This document shows, in pieces, positions 1-10,500 of a DNA stretch of 64,000 nucleotides (its first letter is position 1; each line of letters begins with the position of its first letter). Source of the DNA: Strigamia acuminata. Its lineage: Eukaryota; Arthropoda; Chilopoda; Geophilomorpha; Linotaeniidae. The translations under genes and the position numbers were made by a program. The notes under the pieces are model-generated. The model was not told the DNA's origin. It did not search any database and was given only the letters and a program-made list of their open reading frames with translations. Location of the stretch: NCBI GenBank assembly GCA_949358305.1, contig OX442319.1, positions 3,472,001-3,536,000 of the forward strand, written 5' to 3'.

Positions 1-304
1 TGACTGTGCTTGTGTTGGGTTGCCATAGAATAGCTAGCATCTTTGGCAACTGCAATCAAGTTAATTATTTCTTAATTTCAACTTCTTCATATTGTTTTTG
101 ATAATTTCAGCTGGACTGGCCGGGTGGGATACCCAGAACTACTTCCCGGTGGCCGGTATAAATTTGTTTCCCGATACTAAATTTATTTCCAGTCCAGCAC
201 TGGCTCCAATTGCTTCCAAATAAGTCAAAACACACAAGGATTTACTTTCCATCGGCCGTTCAAGGGCCTTTTAGCACTTTAAGTGCCCTTAAGATAGCCC
301 AATA
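1..304. other. non-coding flank
   Basis: No open frame or repeat end is visible here. A TTTCAG stretch near 105-111 resembles a splice acceptor, but what follows does not stay open. Confidence 0.4.
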
Positions 305-306
305 TA

Positions 307-1052
307 CAGGGTGTCTCGCCGGACACCTACCAGGTGAATTATTTCATAATCATGTTAATTCAAAAAAACTTTTGATTATGAATTGAAGTAAATGACATGT
401 GACGAATTCAATGAAACATGGTAAATTCATGTGACATTGTTGCATCACTGTTTTGCAACTCGTAACTTTTAAACCAACAATGCTACGCAAAAAATGTCAA
501 TTGCAAAGTTGTAGAGAACCATTTAATTAGTCTAGAACTGTTCTTAAAAAAATTATCTCTTACTGAAAAGTTTTAAGAAAAAAAGGTTTGAAACATTGGT
601 CTACTCAGCTTTGTAACTCAGCTTTTAACCTAAAACTATTGGGGCAACCAAGCTAATCCTCAATTAGGACACTTTATTGGGTCATACTTGTAAGTAGAAG
701 AGAGAAAACAGAAAAGAAAGGAAATAATTTATTTTGGGAACACATTCCACATGATAGTTTTAGGTTATAAAGCTTTTTTTTCTCAAAACTTTTCAGTAAG
801 AAATAATTTTTTTAAGAACAGTTCTAGACTAATTAGATGGTTCTCTACAACTTTGCAATTGACATTTTTTGCGTAACATTGTTGGTTTAAAAGTTAGGAG
901 TTGCAAAACAGTGATGCAACAATATTACATGAATTTAACATGTTTCGTTGAATTCGTCACATGTCATTTACTTCAATTCATAATCAAAAGTTTTTTTGAA
1001 TTAACATGATTATGAAATAATTCACCTGGTAGGTGTTCGGCGAGACACCCTG
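307..1052. mobile_element. Foldback-type MITE with about 280-bp inverted arms
   Basis: The two ends are near-perfect inverted repeats. The left arm starts CAGGGTGTCTCGCC at 307, and the reverse complement of the right arm, ending at 1052, starts with the same bases. The arms match for roughly 280 bp with a few substitutions. The centre (about 590-770) is unique apart from a short inner inverted pair around ACCTAAAACTAT. The dinucleotide TA flanks both sides (305-306 and 1053-1054), as expected for Tc1/mariner-type target duplication. No coding capacity is seen, so this is a non-autonomous element. Confidence 0.85.
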
Positions 1053-1054
1053 TA

Positions 1055-3796
1055 TGTTTTGAGGGTTTGCAATGCAATCTATTCATAAAAGGGTTGGTGA
1101 AAGGACCTACTGTTTATATTTGCTAATAAGTGAATTTGATTTGATTTTATAAGCAAAATAACAAAATACTTGTATGTTTCCTATGCGCTACCGTTAAATC
1201 TCGTGGAATCTCAGACAAATATCGAGGTTTCCCGTCGGCCATTATGCTGTGTTTATGTAGTGAAGAGGCCTGAAGAGTGAGGAAAATGCCGTTAGAATAG
1301 AATGAAGGGTCAGAGTTTTAAAGTCACTAGTCGGTTTGCAGTTTTTTTTATTTTACTGTTTTTTTTTATAAATAACACGCAGCATTTGTCCCCTTTGCAA
1401 AGAATCATCTTTTGAAAAAATATTCACTTTCGTGGGGTGTTAAAGAAACAGAAAATGAATAAATAAAATTATATTGATAAATAATAAAAAAAAATATGAT
1501 TTTCCAGTTGAAATTGTATTCGGTGTTGTGTGATTGATGTGAATACTCGTTATTGTATTCATTTGCCATCATGCAAACGGCGTCATTAGGGCTAGAGCCA
1601 CACACCACACACTACAATAAAAATAGTTCTGCATAAGGGATTTTGCGACTAGCAAAATAACCCAGTTACGATTGCAACACGCACAAATAACAAGACGATA
1701 AAAATGGTAAACTTAACTTGTTTTAATTATAGAAATTTTGATTCAGAGAAACGCGTGGTAACACGCGTTCATACATAAAAAAAAAAGGTGGGAGACCTAA
1801 AAAACGGGGCCAACTTCCGGTCAGCAAGCACCGGTCATCAAATTTACATACTAGAGGGCTCTCGTAACAGCCCTCGAAAAGAACAATAATATTTGAAATA
1901 AAGCACTTGTAATTAATACTAAACAATGTAAAAATATTGTTATTACACAATAAATTCAAGAACACAATTAACTTTGACTAATTTAAAACAAAACAGAATA
2001 AACGAAAATTAACACTTTTAAAATTATTAGATTGATAGATTTTACAAGGGAGTCTCTGTAAACATAGGGATGGAAAATGTCACATAAAGGTTAATAATCC
2101 ACTGGCAAAATTTCTCGATCTTCTCGATAAGGTCACAACCACCGATCAATAATTCAACAATACTGTCCGTAAAGTTAAATGAAATAAGGCAAATTACGAA
2201 GCGGAAAAAATTTCCTAATCTAAATATATTCAAACTGTTCATGAGAATTTCCTACCTTGATAATGGGCGATGAAAACGAACCTGATGACATTTTAAAGTT
2301 CAGCAAGAAGCAAACCCAACATGCTTTTTAAATTTTAAAAATTTATCTAAATTGTAGACATTACTGAAAAGCAATCGAATTGTCTGACGCGAGTTCAGCT
2401 GCACAGCCGCGCGCGCCACCCTACACTGTAGAAACAACTCCAAATCCACCCCCACACCCACCGCCCCGAGATCTCGAGGACCAACTCTCGCAACCAATCA
2501 ACTAGTCCGACTTTTCTCCCTTTACTCAAAAGTGATTAAAACTAGCCAGAAGGGGAAAAAGATTTTAAAAAGGGGGATTTCGAGAGACCCCTGATCAGTT
2601 GGCACAATTTTGGATTAAAATTATTTTTTTAATTACCTCACTTCTACCAAGTTTGTGAGACGAGGAATGCGTGTTGACGCCTGGATTCTGTTAATTTAAC
2701 AAAGGAAAAATGAATTCGTTTTTGAATTTTCAACGAGAGGAAAATATGTCAATAACTCACGCCGGCATTCTGAATTCGAATAATGAACCTGCTGTTAAAA
2801 CTCGTAGCAAAATTTGAGATTAGTCCTAAAAAAACAATTTTTATTCCAACCAATACTCCGTTAGATAGGCCTTTACCTTCTGCATCCTGTCACAAATAAA
2901 TATAACAAAAATTTTGTTTTGTGTAAAAGCACTCGTAGAAGCTATAAAATAAGGCCGTGGGTTATCTATCCCTCTTATATGCCTGAGACACAGAAAGAAA
3001 ACGCCAAAATAAGAAAAAGTACAAGCTTTTAATGAAACTGAAAATATATTGTGGTTATACCGTCAAAACAAACATCACCTTTTTATCCTCTTTTCAATCA
3101 AATTTCGTGTTTGATGTAGCGAAAAAAATACATAAATATAACCAAATAATATAAGCACACTCGCAAAATCTAGTTAAACGAGTGGATTTTGTTTGAATTT
3201 ATTAATTTTTCTTGATTTGAAAAAATAAATGTATCACTATGTTGTAAAAAACGATGGTGTGCGCGACCTCGCTGACCGTCGCGGCGAAGGCTCGCATCGT
3301 CAAGGAAAGGACCAGGCCTAAAACCGCGTTGCTGCCTGGCTCGCAAGTTCGAACTTGCTTCTTCTTCTTCGGTCTCCTCGAGTGCGACCATCTCAGGCTC
3401 CGCTGAGAAAGGTGGAGACAGCGCGAAGAAAAAAAGAACAAAGCTGGTTTTAATCCAGTGTAAAAAAGAACAATTTAACAAAAACTGCAAGAACAAGACA
3501 TGGCGGTGTCTTGTTCGAACGAAAGAACAAATGGAAAAAGCACGTCTGCTTGCTTCAAAACACAGAGCGCAAGCAGCGTGGATAACAATTAAGATACATT
3601 TATGCGTTGCTTAGTTCTTCATTTAACAATTCATTATATAAATTGAAATCTAGTGTCCAATCTAAAAACTAGAAATTTAAAGTTCTATATAAAACCATAA
3701 TTACACTCATTTTGTCTATTCAATCGGCTTACTTTGCATTTTTTTTTCTTTGGAAATTGGTTCCAAATACATTTAAACATGCGAGGAACATCAAAC
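1055..3796. other. AT-rich non-coding stretch
   Basis: No convincing gene. A GC-rich island at 3250-3430 gives overlapping short frames on both strands without recognisable domains. Several T and A homopolymers are present. The right boundary is the start of a copia LTR. Confidence 0.4.
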
Positions 3797-3817
3797 TGTT
3801 GTACATCTCAAAGGAAC

Positions 3818-4032
3818 TGTAGTTTTTATGTTCCAATGTGTTTGGAGACACAAAGTAAAGACGCGTGGTTGTTGGGTGAATATTTTACAGTGAGGTATTT
3901 AATACAAAACAGATGTGGGAAAAAGTGCGTAGAGCACAAAATACATTTCGGGGCACTGATTGGTCGGTGCCAAATACAGATACACAGGTGTGAAGCACCT
4001 GGTGGCGAGGAATATAACATTCAAAAACAACA
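3818..4032 (-). repeat. 3' LTR of the non-autonomous copia-type element
   Basis: This 215-bp direct repeat is the partner of 6288-6502. It starts TGTAG and ends AACA on the plus strand. The polypurine tract AGGGAAAG lies immediately upstream in minus-strand sense, at 4033-4040. GGAAC, the target duplication, precedes it. Confidence 0.92.
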
Positions 4033-4187
4033 CTTTCCCTGAATGGCAATATTCCTACATTTCAAACATTAAATTATTTTTCTAAAATAATTTCTTTCAA
4101 TTAAAACATTTTTCTTAAACAATTCAAACATCAAAAATATTTTTTCTTAAACAATTTCTTTCAACCCAAAACAATACATTTTACAAA

Positions 4188-6173
4188 TTAATATTCCTCA
4201 TATCGAATTCTTCCTGGTGGTTTTCCATTTCGATTTGAATACAGTTTTCGAGCTTTCGAAGATTGTCGCGGAGGTGGCCGTACGTTTTTGATCTGGAGAG
4301 TCTTAACTTCCCTTTGTTCCGTCTCGTTCTCGACTTCCCCTTGTTCCGTCTCGTTCTCGACTTTGTCATTGATCTCGATTTCGACTTCGTTCTCCTTTTC
4401 GGAAATTTCAACCTCGTTCTCCTTTTCGGAAATTTCAACCTCGTTCTCGTTGTCGGAAATCTCAACTTCATTCTCGTTCTCGGAAATTTCAATTTCGTCC
4501 TCGTTCTCGGAAATTTCAACCTCGTTCTCGTTGTTGGAAATTTCAACTTCGTTCTCGTTCTCGGAAATCTCGACTTTGTTCTCGTTTTCGTCTAGTTCCA
4601 CACTCGATTCCTCGCTTGACTGCAAAGACATACATCGCGCCATTTCCATTAATGTTCGACTTATCTGTTCTGCAAAGTCGTTTTTTAGTTTCTTCAAAAT
4701 TGATTCGTATTCGATCTTCTCGTGCCATTCGCGAATTTCTACGTTCTTGGGTCTTGTCTTCTCTACTTCCGTACACGCTTTCTTGTTCTCGGTTCTCGTC
4801 CTCTTGACTTTCGTACATGTTTTCTTATTCTCGGTTCTCGTCTTGTTGACTTCCGTAAATGCTTTCTTGTTCCCGGTTCTCGTCTTGTTGACTTCCGTAC
4901 GCGCTTTCTTGTTGGTTTTCACGATTTCGTCTGCTACTGCGGCTCCTTCGCTCTTGTCAACGATATAATATAGTCCATTTCGTTTCTCCGCAGTGAAAAC
5001 AATTTCTCCATTTGGTTTTATAACTTCTACGATCCTTTCTTTGAAGATAACTTTGTCGCCTCGGTCGGTAATCTTTTCGGCGGGCATTAAATTCGTTCGT
5101 AAGTCACGTACCAGCAACGTTTCATCCGGTTTCAAGTGTAAATTGTCGCTTTCGGGGCCGATTTCAATTTTTACAGTTCCCTTTCCGTCGATTTTCGTGC
5201 GCGCATTATTTGCCAAATTCAATTTCTGGTTCTTCAATGCTTCATTGTTTATGAATGTCGATTCGTTCGAACGCATGTGGGAACCGGCACCGTTGCCCAA
5301 ATACCATTTTTTCGATTTTGGCGCTTCACATTTCATCGCCGTTTCCACCCATTCACAATGATACGCGTCGTGTTTAAATCTTTCGGCTCTCGACGCAGTT
5401 TCCTTCTTATTCTTGCTCCAACAATCCGCGATTTTATGTCCGATTTTTCCGCAACCGTGACATTTAAATTTAAAAATCGACTTTTCATCAGAATCCGATT
5501 CATCGTCGTTTTTCTTTGGCTGCTTACGTTTGTGGAACGATTTCTTGGCCATCATTGCGTCGGACTCTTCTTCTTTGTCTTTTTCTTGAGAAGTTGCTGC
5601 GGCTATAATTTTAGCTTTTAGCGCTTCCAGCGTCGGCAATGTGTCTCGCGATTCCATCGTGATCTTGAACGTATCGAATGATTTCGGCAAACTTTGCAAC
5701 AATAGCGTCCCAGTAAGTGTCGGATGGATTTCCATATCCATGTCGAGTAACTTATCGACCGCTTCAAAAAATCCCTTCAGATAGTCACGCACGTTTTCGT
5801 TTTCAGCCATTTTGTTTCCGCAAATTTGTTTCAGCAACATGCCCATATTTGCCGGTCCTTTCGCTTCGTAAATTTCGTCCAATTTCTTCCATAATTCGTT
5901 TGAGGTTTTACAGTTTTTCAACAATCGAATCTCCGACTGCTTTACGTGTAGCAAGATATCGTATCTCGTGTTTCTGTCATTCACGTCCCAATTTTCGGCG
6001 GCTTTCTTGGTGTTATTGTTGTTTAACACAACTTCTGGTCGCTTCAATGTTCCGTCCGCGTACTTCAAGAGATCGTTCTTCCCCAAAACTGCTTCCATTT
6101 GGACTTTCCACGCATCGTAGTTTTCTTTCCCCAGCGCTTCGATTCTAGCCGAAATTCCGCCTGTATTCGCCAT
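4188..6173 (-). CDS. Copia-type Gag with degenerate protease remnant (661 aa)
   Basis: The single long frame of the non-autonomous copia-type element. Residues 1 to about 230 match the UBN2/retrotran_gag region of copia Gag. A CCHC knuckle (CHGCGKIGHKIADC) is at about 238-251. Next comes the position of the aspartic protease, WYLGNGAGSHM, where the family has D-S/T-G, so the catalytic Asp is gone. A short stretch recalls the pre-integrase domain (KRNGLYYI ... EWHEKIEYESILKKLKN). The integrase core is replaced by about four 14-residue basic repeats (KKA.TEVNKTRT) and about eleven acidic repeats (VEISENENE). The frame is open throughout. The likely role is capsid formation, packaging RNA for trans replication. 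Confidence 0.85.
   Translation of the reverse strand: MANTGGISARIEALGKENYDAWKVQMEAVLGKNDLLKYADGTLKRPEVVLNNNNTKKAAENWDVNDRNTRYDILLHVKQSEIRLLKNCKTSNELWKKLDEIYEAKGPANMGMLLKQICGNKMAENENVRDYLKGFFEAVDKLLDMDMEIHPTLTGTLLLQSLPKSFDTFKITMESRDTLPTLEALKAKIIAAATSQEKDKEEESDAMMAKKSFHKRKQPKKNDDESDSDEKSIFKFKCHGCGKIGHKIADCWSKNKKETASRAERFKHDAYHCEWVETAMKCEAPKSKKWYLGNGAGSHMRSNESTFINNEALKNQKLNLANNARTKIDGKGTVKIEIGPESDNLHLKPDETLLVRDLRTNLMPAEKITDRGDKVIFKERIVEVIKPNGEIVFTAEKRNGLYYIVDKSEGAAVADEIVKTNKKARTEVNKTRTGNKKAFTEVNKTRTENKKTCTKVKRTRTENKKACTEVEKTRPKNVEIREWHEKIEYESILKKLKNDFAEQISRTLMEMARCMSLQSSEESSVELDENENKVEISENENEVEISNNENEVEISENEDEIEISENENEVEISDNENEVEISEKENEVEISEKENEVEIEINDKVENETEQGEVENETEQREVKTLQIKNVRPPPRQSSKARKLYSNRNGKPPGRIRYEEY
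4381..4590. repeat. 30-bp coding minisatellite in the Gag tail
   Basis: Units built on TCGTTCTC and GGAAATTTCAAC repeat about every 30 bp and encode the acidic repeat in minus-strand sense. Their number could change by slippage without breaking the frame. Confidence 0.75.
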
Positions 6174-6260
6174 TGCTTCTGATTTTGTTTCTCGAAACGG
6201 TTCGTATCAAAAACGTTTTGACTTCTTCGGTCGTTTCGTTCCAAATCTCAATATTATTCG

Positions 6261-6287
6261 CAGTGGAAGCGTGCTGGGCCCATAACC
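6261..6287 (-). promoter_or_regulatory. Primer-binding site, initiator tRNA-Met half-molecule type
   Basis: The plus strand here reads as part of metazoan initiator tRNA-Met, including GTGCTGGGCCCATAACC across the anticodon arm and loop. The minus strand is therefore complementary to the tRNA interior, beginning in the anticodon loop. Copia-group elements prime from such a cleaved half-tRNA. The site touches the LTR end at 6288. Confidence 0.85.
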
Positions 6288-6502
6288 TGTAGTTTTTATG
6301 TTCCAATGTGTTTGGAGACACAAAGTAAAGACGCGTGGTTGTTGGGTGAATATTTTACAGTGAGGTATTTAATACAAAACAGATGTGGGAAAAAGTGCGT
6401 AGAGCACAAAATACATTTCGGGGCACTGATTGGTCGGTGCCAAATACAGATACACAGGTGTGAAGCACCTGGTGGCGAGGAATATAACATTCAAAAACAA
6501 CA
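6288..6502 (-). repeat. 5' LTR of the non-autonomous copia-type element
   Basis: This is the 215-bp partner of 3818-4032, and I saw no difference between the two. On the minus strand the primer-binding site follows it directly, and GGAAC (6503-6507) is the target duplication. Confidence 0.92.
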
Positions 6503-6762
6503 GGAACACACGTGTTGTAGGTTGAAAATTAGCAAGTGAGTTTTATTTCTGAACAGGGGGGTTAAATACACTTTGTGGGGTCAAAAAGAAATTCTCTCAT
6601 TGGTTGTTTAACTGAGGTCAGTGACAGTTCACGACCCTGCACTTCTTCTCTTCCTTTGTCCACAACGTCCTGTTCCTAATCCTTTGAGGTCAACAGCAAC
6701 ATTGGCGCCTGTCAATCAACAAATTCCTCCTACAGGTCGTCAATGTTGCTTGATGGAATACT

Positions 6763-8640
6763 TCATTCATTTTTCTTGATTCCCAGTCCGACCATGTTTC
6801 TCTCCAATGGTGGTCCGGCTAGTGGTTTAGTCAGGAAATCCGCAAGCATGTTTTCTCCAGGAATGTGTTTTACATTGATTCGTCCGCCTTCAATCTCATC
6901 TTTGATTTGATGGATCCTTCGGTTGTGATACTTCGATCTTGCCTTTTGTGGCCCTCTCTGCAACAGCTGCGTCGGGTTCAGGCTGTCGCAGTACACGGTT
7001 GCTAGTTTTTCTTGTGGTTGAGGTGTGATGAAATTGTTGAGGCTCTGTGTCCACGCCAAGTCCCTCACCCCCTCTGAGAGCGCTTGCATCTCGCTCTCGG
7101 TGCTCGATGCTGCCACCGTGCTCTGCTTCTTACATCTCCAATTTATAATCGCTGTTCCGTCTATTACAATGAATCCCGAAAAGGATTTTGCGTCTTCTGT
7201 CCGGTCCCAGCTGGCGTCGGTGTAGGCATGCAAATTTTTCGCCTCCTTTCGATATGTCAGTCTGTAATGGATTGTCTTCTTTAAATATTTCAAAATGCGC
7301 TTCAGTGCGCAGTAATGCATTTGCTTCGGCTTGCAATTGTACTGCGACAATGCGCTCATTGCGAAGCTCAGGTCGGGTCGGGTGTTTGTTGCGAAGTACA
7401 TAATCTTCCCGATTAGTTCTTGGTATGACTTTGGGTCAACTTCTGGGCTTTCTTCGTGTTCGTCCAATTTTTGGTTGGGGTCCATAGGTGTATTTTTGGG
7501 GTTGCAGTTCTCCATTCCGTACTGTAGTAATATATCTTCGATGTATTTGGTCTGGTGTAACTGAATTTCTCTTCCGTCCCATGTCGCTTGGATCCCCAAA
7601 ATTGATGACAGTGGCCCCATACTCAACAGCTCGATTTCTTCGCGAATTTTTTCGATTATCATCTTTTCAAATCTGGTGCTGGACGCGGATACGAGGGCGT
7701 CATCTACGTAGACCCCCATCAGCATATATTCCTCTCCTCTGCGCACTATAAACAGGCACGGGTCGTCTGGTGACTGTTCAAATTTGACTCCCTTCAAAAC
7801 TTCCGTGAGCTTCTCGTACCAGCAGCGGCTCGATTGCTTAAGTCCGTATATACTCTTTAGCAGTTGGCATATTTCCTTCTCATCTCCCTCTGTATATCCG
7901 GTTGGCTGTTCCATGAATATGGTTTCCTCGAGTTCGCCGTGCAGGTAGGCCGCTTTTACATCGTATTGATTCAGTGTCCCGCCTCGCTTTATTGCGTCGT
8001 TGATTAGCATACGCATTGTTTCGATTCGGATCACGGGCGCGAAGGTTGTGTCGTAATCGTGGCCCCATCGTTGCGTATATCCGGCGGCGACTAGTCTTGC
8101 TTTGAACCGTTGTGCTCCTGTGTTCGGGTTGGTTTTTATTTTAAACACCCATTTGCATTTTATAGTTTTCTTTCTTGCGGGGAGTTTTGTAATTTTCCAA
8201 ACTTTGTGGTGTTTCATTGATGCGATTTCTTCATCCGTAGCTTTCTTCCACTCCTCGGAATTTATTGATTTCATGGCTTCATCGTATGTGGTTGGTTCGA
8301 TAACTTCCGATCTATATGCTCTATTTTTCTTTTTTTGGTTGCTTCTTCGTGCGCCTTGTAGTACGAGTGTTTGTTCGTTAGCGGCCCTTCGTTCGCGTAA
8401 TTTTGCTTCATTTACAGCGCTGGTGGTGCCCTTTGGTCGTCCGATTTTATTCGCTCGTGTATTGGTTGTATTTCCGCTTTGTGTCGGCTCGGTCTCGTCT
8501 CGAGTCGGCTCGTTTTCGTCTCGTGTCGGCTCGTTTTCGTCTCGTGTCGGCTCGTACTCGTCTTGTGTCGGCTCGCTCTCGTTTCCATCTCGTTCGGGTT
8601 GTGCGATTTCATTCCCGTCTCGTGGTTCATTCTCGGTGCA
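6763..8640 (-). pseudogene. Copia reverse transcriptase and RNase H, 5'-truncated
   Basis: This is the C-terminal part of a Ty1/copia polyprotein. The frame is open from about 8640, although the first ATG-like start is at 8274. An acidic linker (repeated EPTRDEN) leads to an RVT_2 reverse transcriptase with the start block KWVFKIK, the block YDVKAAYLHGELEE, and the active site GVYVDDALV. RNase H follows with TDASWD and STVAASSTESEMQALSE, ending in the usual ADFLTKPL block. No Gag, protease or integrase of this copy precedes it. The fragment is intact within the remaining part, so truncation is probably more recent than decay. It is a plausible relative of the enzyme source for the nested element. 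Confidence 0.85.
8487..8580. repeat. Minisatellite in the copia linker
   Basis: Units of about 21 bp containing GTCGGCTCGTTTTCGTCTC occur four to five times and encode the repeated Glu-Pro-Thr-Arg-Asp linker in minus-strand sense. Confidence 0.7.
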
Positions 8641-8649
8641 ATTTGGGAT

Positions 8650-9502
8650 TTAGCCTTCATTAATGCAGCTTTCAGTTCTTCTATCTCTTTAATTTGTTGT
8701 GACTGGGTTTCTTTTTTCTTCCTTAACATTGATTTTAAAGATAAGTTTTCAGATTTCAGATTTTCATTCTCTAAAATAATATTCTGCTCACTAGTTTCCC
8801 TTCTTACACTATGGAGGCGCTTTCAAGTTGGGAGAAGAGGTTTTCTAACTTTTCAAGTATCTGCACTGCAGTCTCTCCAACCACTCACACTCAGCAGCAT
8901 CACCACGTAGAAACTTGATCACACGGTGGTCAACTATCTGGTCCAGGAAATCTTCTGCAAAGTGCAGGGCATTTCTGAATGTAGTCAGAACTTGCTTGGC
9001 CTTTGTTTTGTTTCCCTTGAATGGTTCAGTTACCATCATCAGCTTTACTTTCTTAGCTAATTTGTTTGAATCTGCTATTCTTGCTGATGGCAGATTGGTA
9101 ATCTGAGATTACCTCTTCAAATCTCCGTGGGATGGGGTGCAATATTGTTGCATTGGTCGTCTAAGCTAGCTGACCAATGAATGTTCCCATTTGTGCTAGT
9201 TGCTGCAGTGGTCACTGCTGCACTGGCGGCGGCGGTTGCTGCTGCATTTTCGGAGTTTGGCCCTGTAGCTGTGGCACATCAGTTGCTGGGGCTGGTGCTG
9301 ATCTTACCACCTTTAAAGCACTACCACCAGATCGGTCAAGTAGACCACTCGATCTCGTAGACCAGCAATGACCTGCTGTTAGGATTTTATCACAGCTTTG
9401 GCGGTCACCGCTGTATCCAACTTGTAGGCTCAGTATTTTGGCTTGAGAGTTGCTCAATGTGTGCTGAGTTGTATGCAACTTAGTTTTTGTATTGTTGACC
9501 AA
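8650..9502 (-). pseudogene. Gag-like remnants of another LTR element
   Basis: Several short minus-strand frames in one orientation look like broken retroelement Gag. One has a glutamine/proline-rich tract (QQQPPPPVQQ near 9212-9240). One covers 8845-9039 (VLTTFRNALHFAEDFLDQ). One is a coiled coil at about 8650-8806 (EIEELKAALMKAKSQ). Stops and frameshifts separate them. The last joins the copia linker near 8640-8650, so an insertion or deletion boundary lies there. I cannot assign a clade. Confidence 0.4.
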
Positions 9503-9754
9503 CTGCGTTTCAATTGTGATTTGATTAATCTTCTGTATTCAAAGAATTCTGATGTGTTATGTCTTTTGGCAGTAGTCTGAGATATATGGCACTTTGCAAT
9601 ACAATATATTAAAGCCATGTTTATTTAGCTCATCTATGGACAAATTTTGGGAAATTGGTGGTCGTGTTGGGAAGAAATGATTTGAGTCGGGATTAAAAGC
9701 AAACACAACTTACTATACAAGTATAAGTAAGTACTGGTTTTACTTCAGGAACCG

Positions 9755-9908
9755 ACCTCTCAAATGGGTCTGATCGGTGGAATACCCAGACGTTGATGTG
9801 GAAGGGCCCGACCTCGTCCAATGGGTCTGCTTCGTCCCTCCTGCATCACCCAGACTCCTCGTGGCCATACTATTCCTGGATGGACTGGCATTTCTCCTGG
9901 GTTCCTTC
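9755..9908 (-). repeat. Inverted partner of the 15333-15485 segment
   Basis: About 150 bp here matches 15333-15485 in reverse orientation with few substitutions, from AGGAACCCAGGAGAAATGCC to the GATCAGACCCATT block. The segment follows a promoter-like region at 9923-10247, so it may be a retroelement leader. Confidence 0.8.
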
Positions 9909-9922
9909 TCTCATACCTGAGA

Positions 9923-10247
9923 TTTATTTGTGTCTCTTGTTGACTCGGTTGGCTCTCTTTGGATTTTTTTTTTGCAACACTTTCTTATCTTCTTCCTCTT
10001 TTTGTTGATAATGTACTTGCAGTTTCATGATGAACTGCACACACAAATTACATAGTGATAACAAAAACTCCAAAACCATTAGAGCAATCATCGTGATTCG
10101 TGAATACTAGTATTTTGTTGCTCTTTCCCTGGCTCCTGTCCTTTTATAGTATTTTCACAAAATCTCGTATTCTCTCCACTCAGTTCTCATTTCATCATTC
10201 TCAACTGTCACTAGTTCAATTTTCTTTAAATTAGATTCTTATTCTAT
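9923..10247 (-). promoter_or_regulatory. LTR-like promoter and polyadenylation region
   Basis: In minus-strand sense there is a TATAAAAGG box near 10148-10140 and an AATAAA signal near 9928-9923, about 215 bp apart. This is the spacing expected of U3-R-U5. The region follows the env remnant once the 10248-12534 insertion is ignored, so it may be the 3' LTR of that provirus or the 5' LTR of the next element. Ends and target duplication were not resolved. Confidence 0.4.
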
Positions 10248-10500
10248 TGTAAACTTATTAAAGCTGACTCCAAATAAACAAAATGGCGGACCCGCTGGTC
10301 CGCGACGCACACACTAGCTTGTTAAATTCAAAGTGCCTTTATTAAACAATCAACCCTGTTTAAATATGACAATGGTCAGCTCTCATTGGCTGACCGCAAC
10401 AATCGTCTATCGGACGTATTTCAATCCGCGCGTTACGTTCACGCGCCCCCTAGTGACGTATTGTCGCTCGTCCTCTGTCTCGAACCCGAAAAACTCTACA
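10248..10500 (-). repeat. 3' LTR of the non-autonomous gypsy-type element
   Basis: 253 bp, same sequence as 12282-12534. The end of the internal ORF (stop at 10450) lies inside it. Confidence 0.9.

Larger units (their letters stand above)
3818..6502 (-). mobile_element. Complete non-autonomous copia-type LTR retrotransposon
   Basis: The element is complete at 2685 bp. Two 215-bp LTRs (3818-4032 and 6288-6502) appear identical and have TGT...ACA ends. The host duplication GGAAC lies at 3813-3817 and 6503-6507. A primer-binding site complementary to an internal part of initiator tRNA-Met abuts the 5' LTR, and AGGGAAAG abuts the 3' LTR. Only one protein is encoded, a Gag with a protease-like remnant; integrase core, reverse transcriptase and RNase H are missing. 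Identical LTRs imply recent movement with enzymes supplied in trans. It landed inside the LTR of another copia element. Confidence 0.93.
3797..8640 (-). mobile_element. 5'-truncated copia element, 3' LTR split by a nested element
   Basis: The minus strand carries a copia polymerase fragment (stop at 6763), then a purine-rich tract (6722-6735), then a 3' LTR. The LTR runs from 6721 down to 6503, is interrupted by another element at 6502-3818, and resumes at 3817-3797. Its plus-strand ends are TGTTG and CAACA. A TATTTAA box near 6561 and AATAAAA near 6541 are visible on the minus strand. The reassembled LTR is about 240 bp. No 5' LTR, gag or integrase belonging to this copy is visible. The coding sequence joins unrelated gag-like DNA near 8640. 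Confidence 0.75.

Noticed and set aside
3170-3496. 108-codon minus-strand frame over a GC-rich island
   Set aside because: Overlapping equally open frames exist on both strands and no domain or splice context is visible.
6261-6287. tRNA-Met gene fragment
   Set aside because: The match is confined to the primer-binding site next to an LTR; no full cloverleaf is present.
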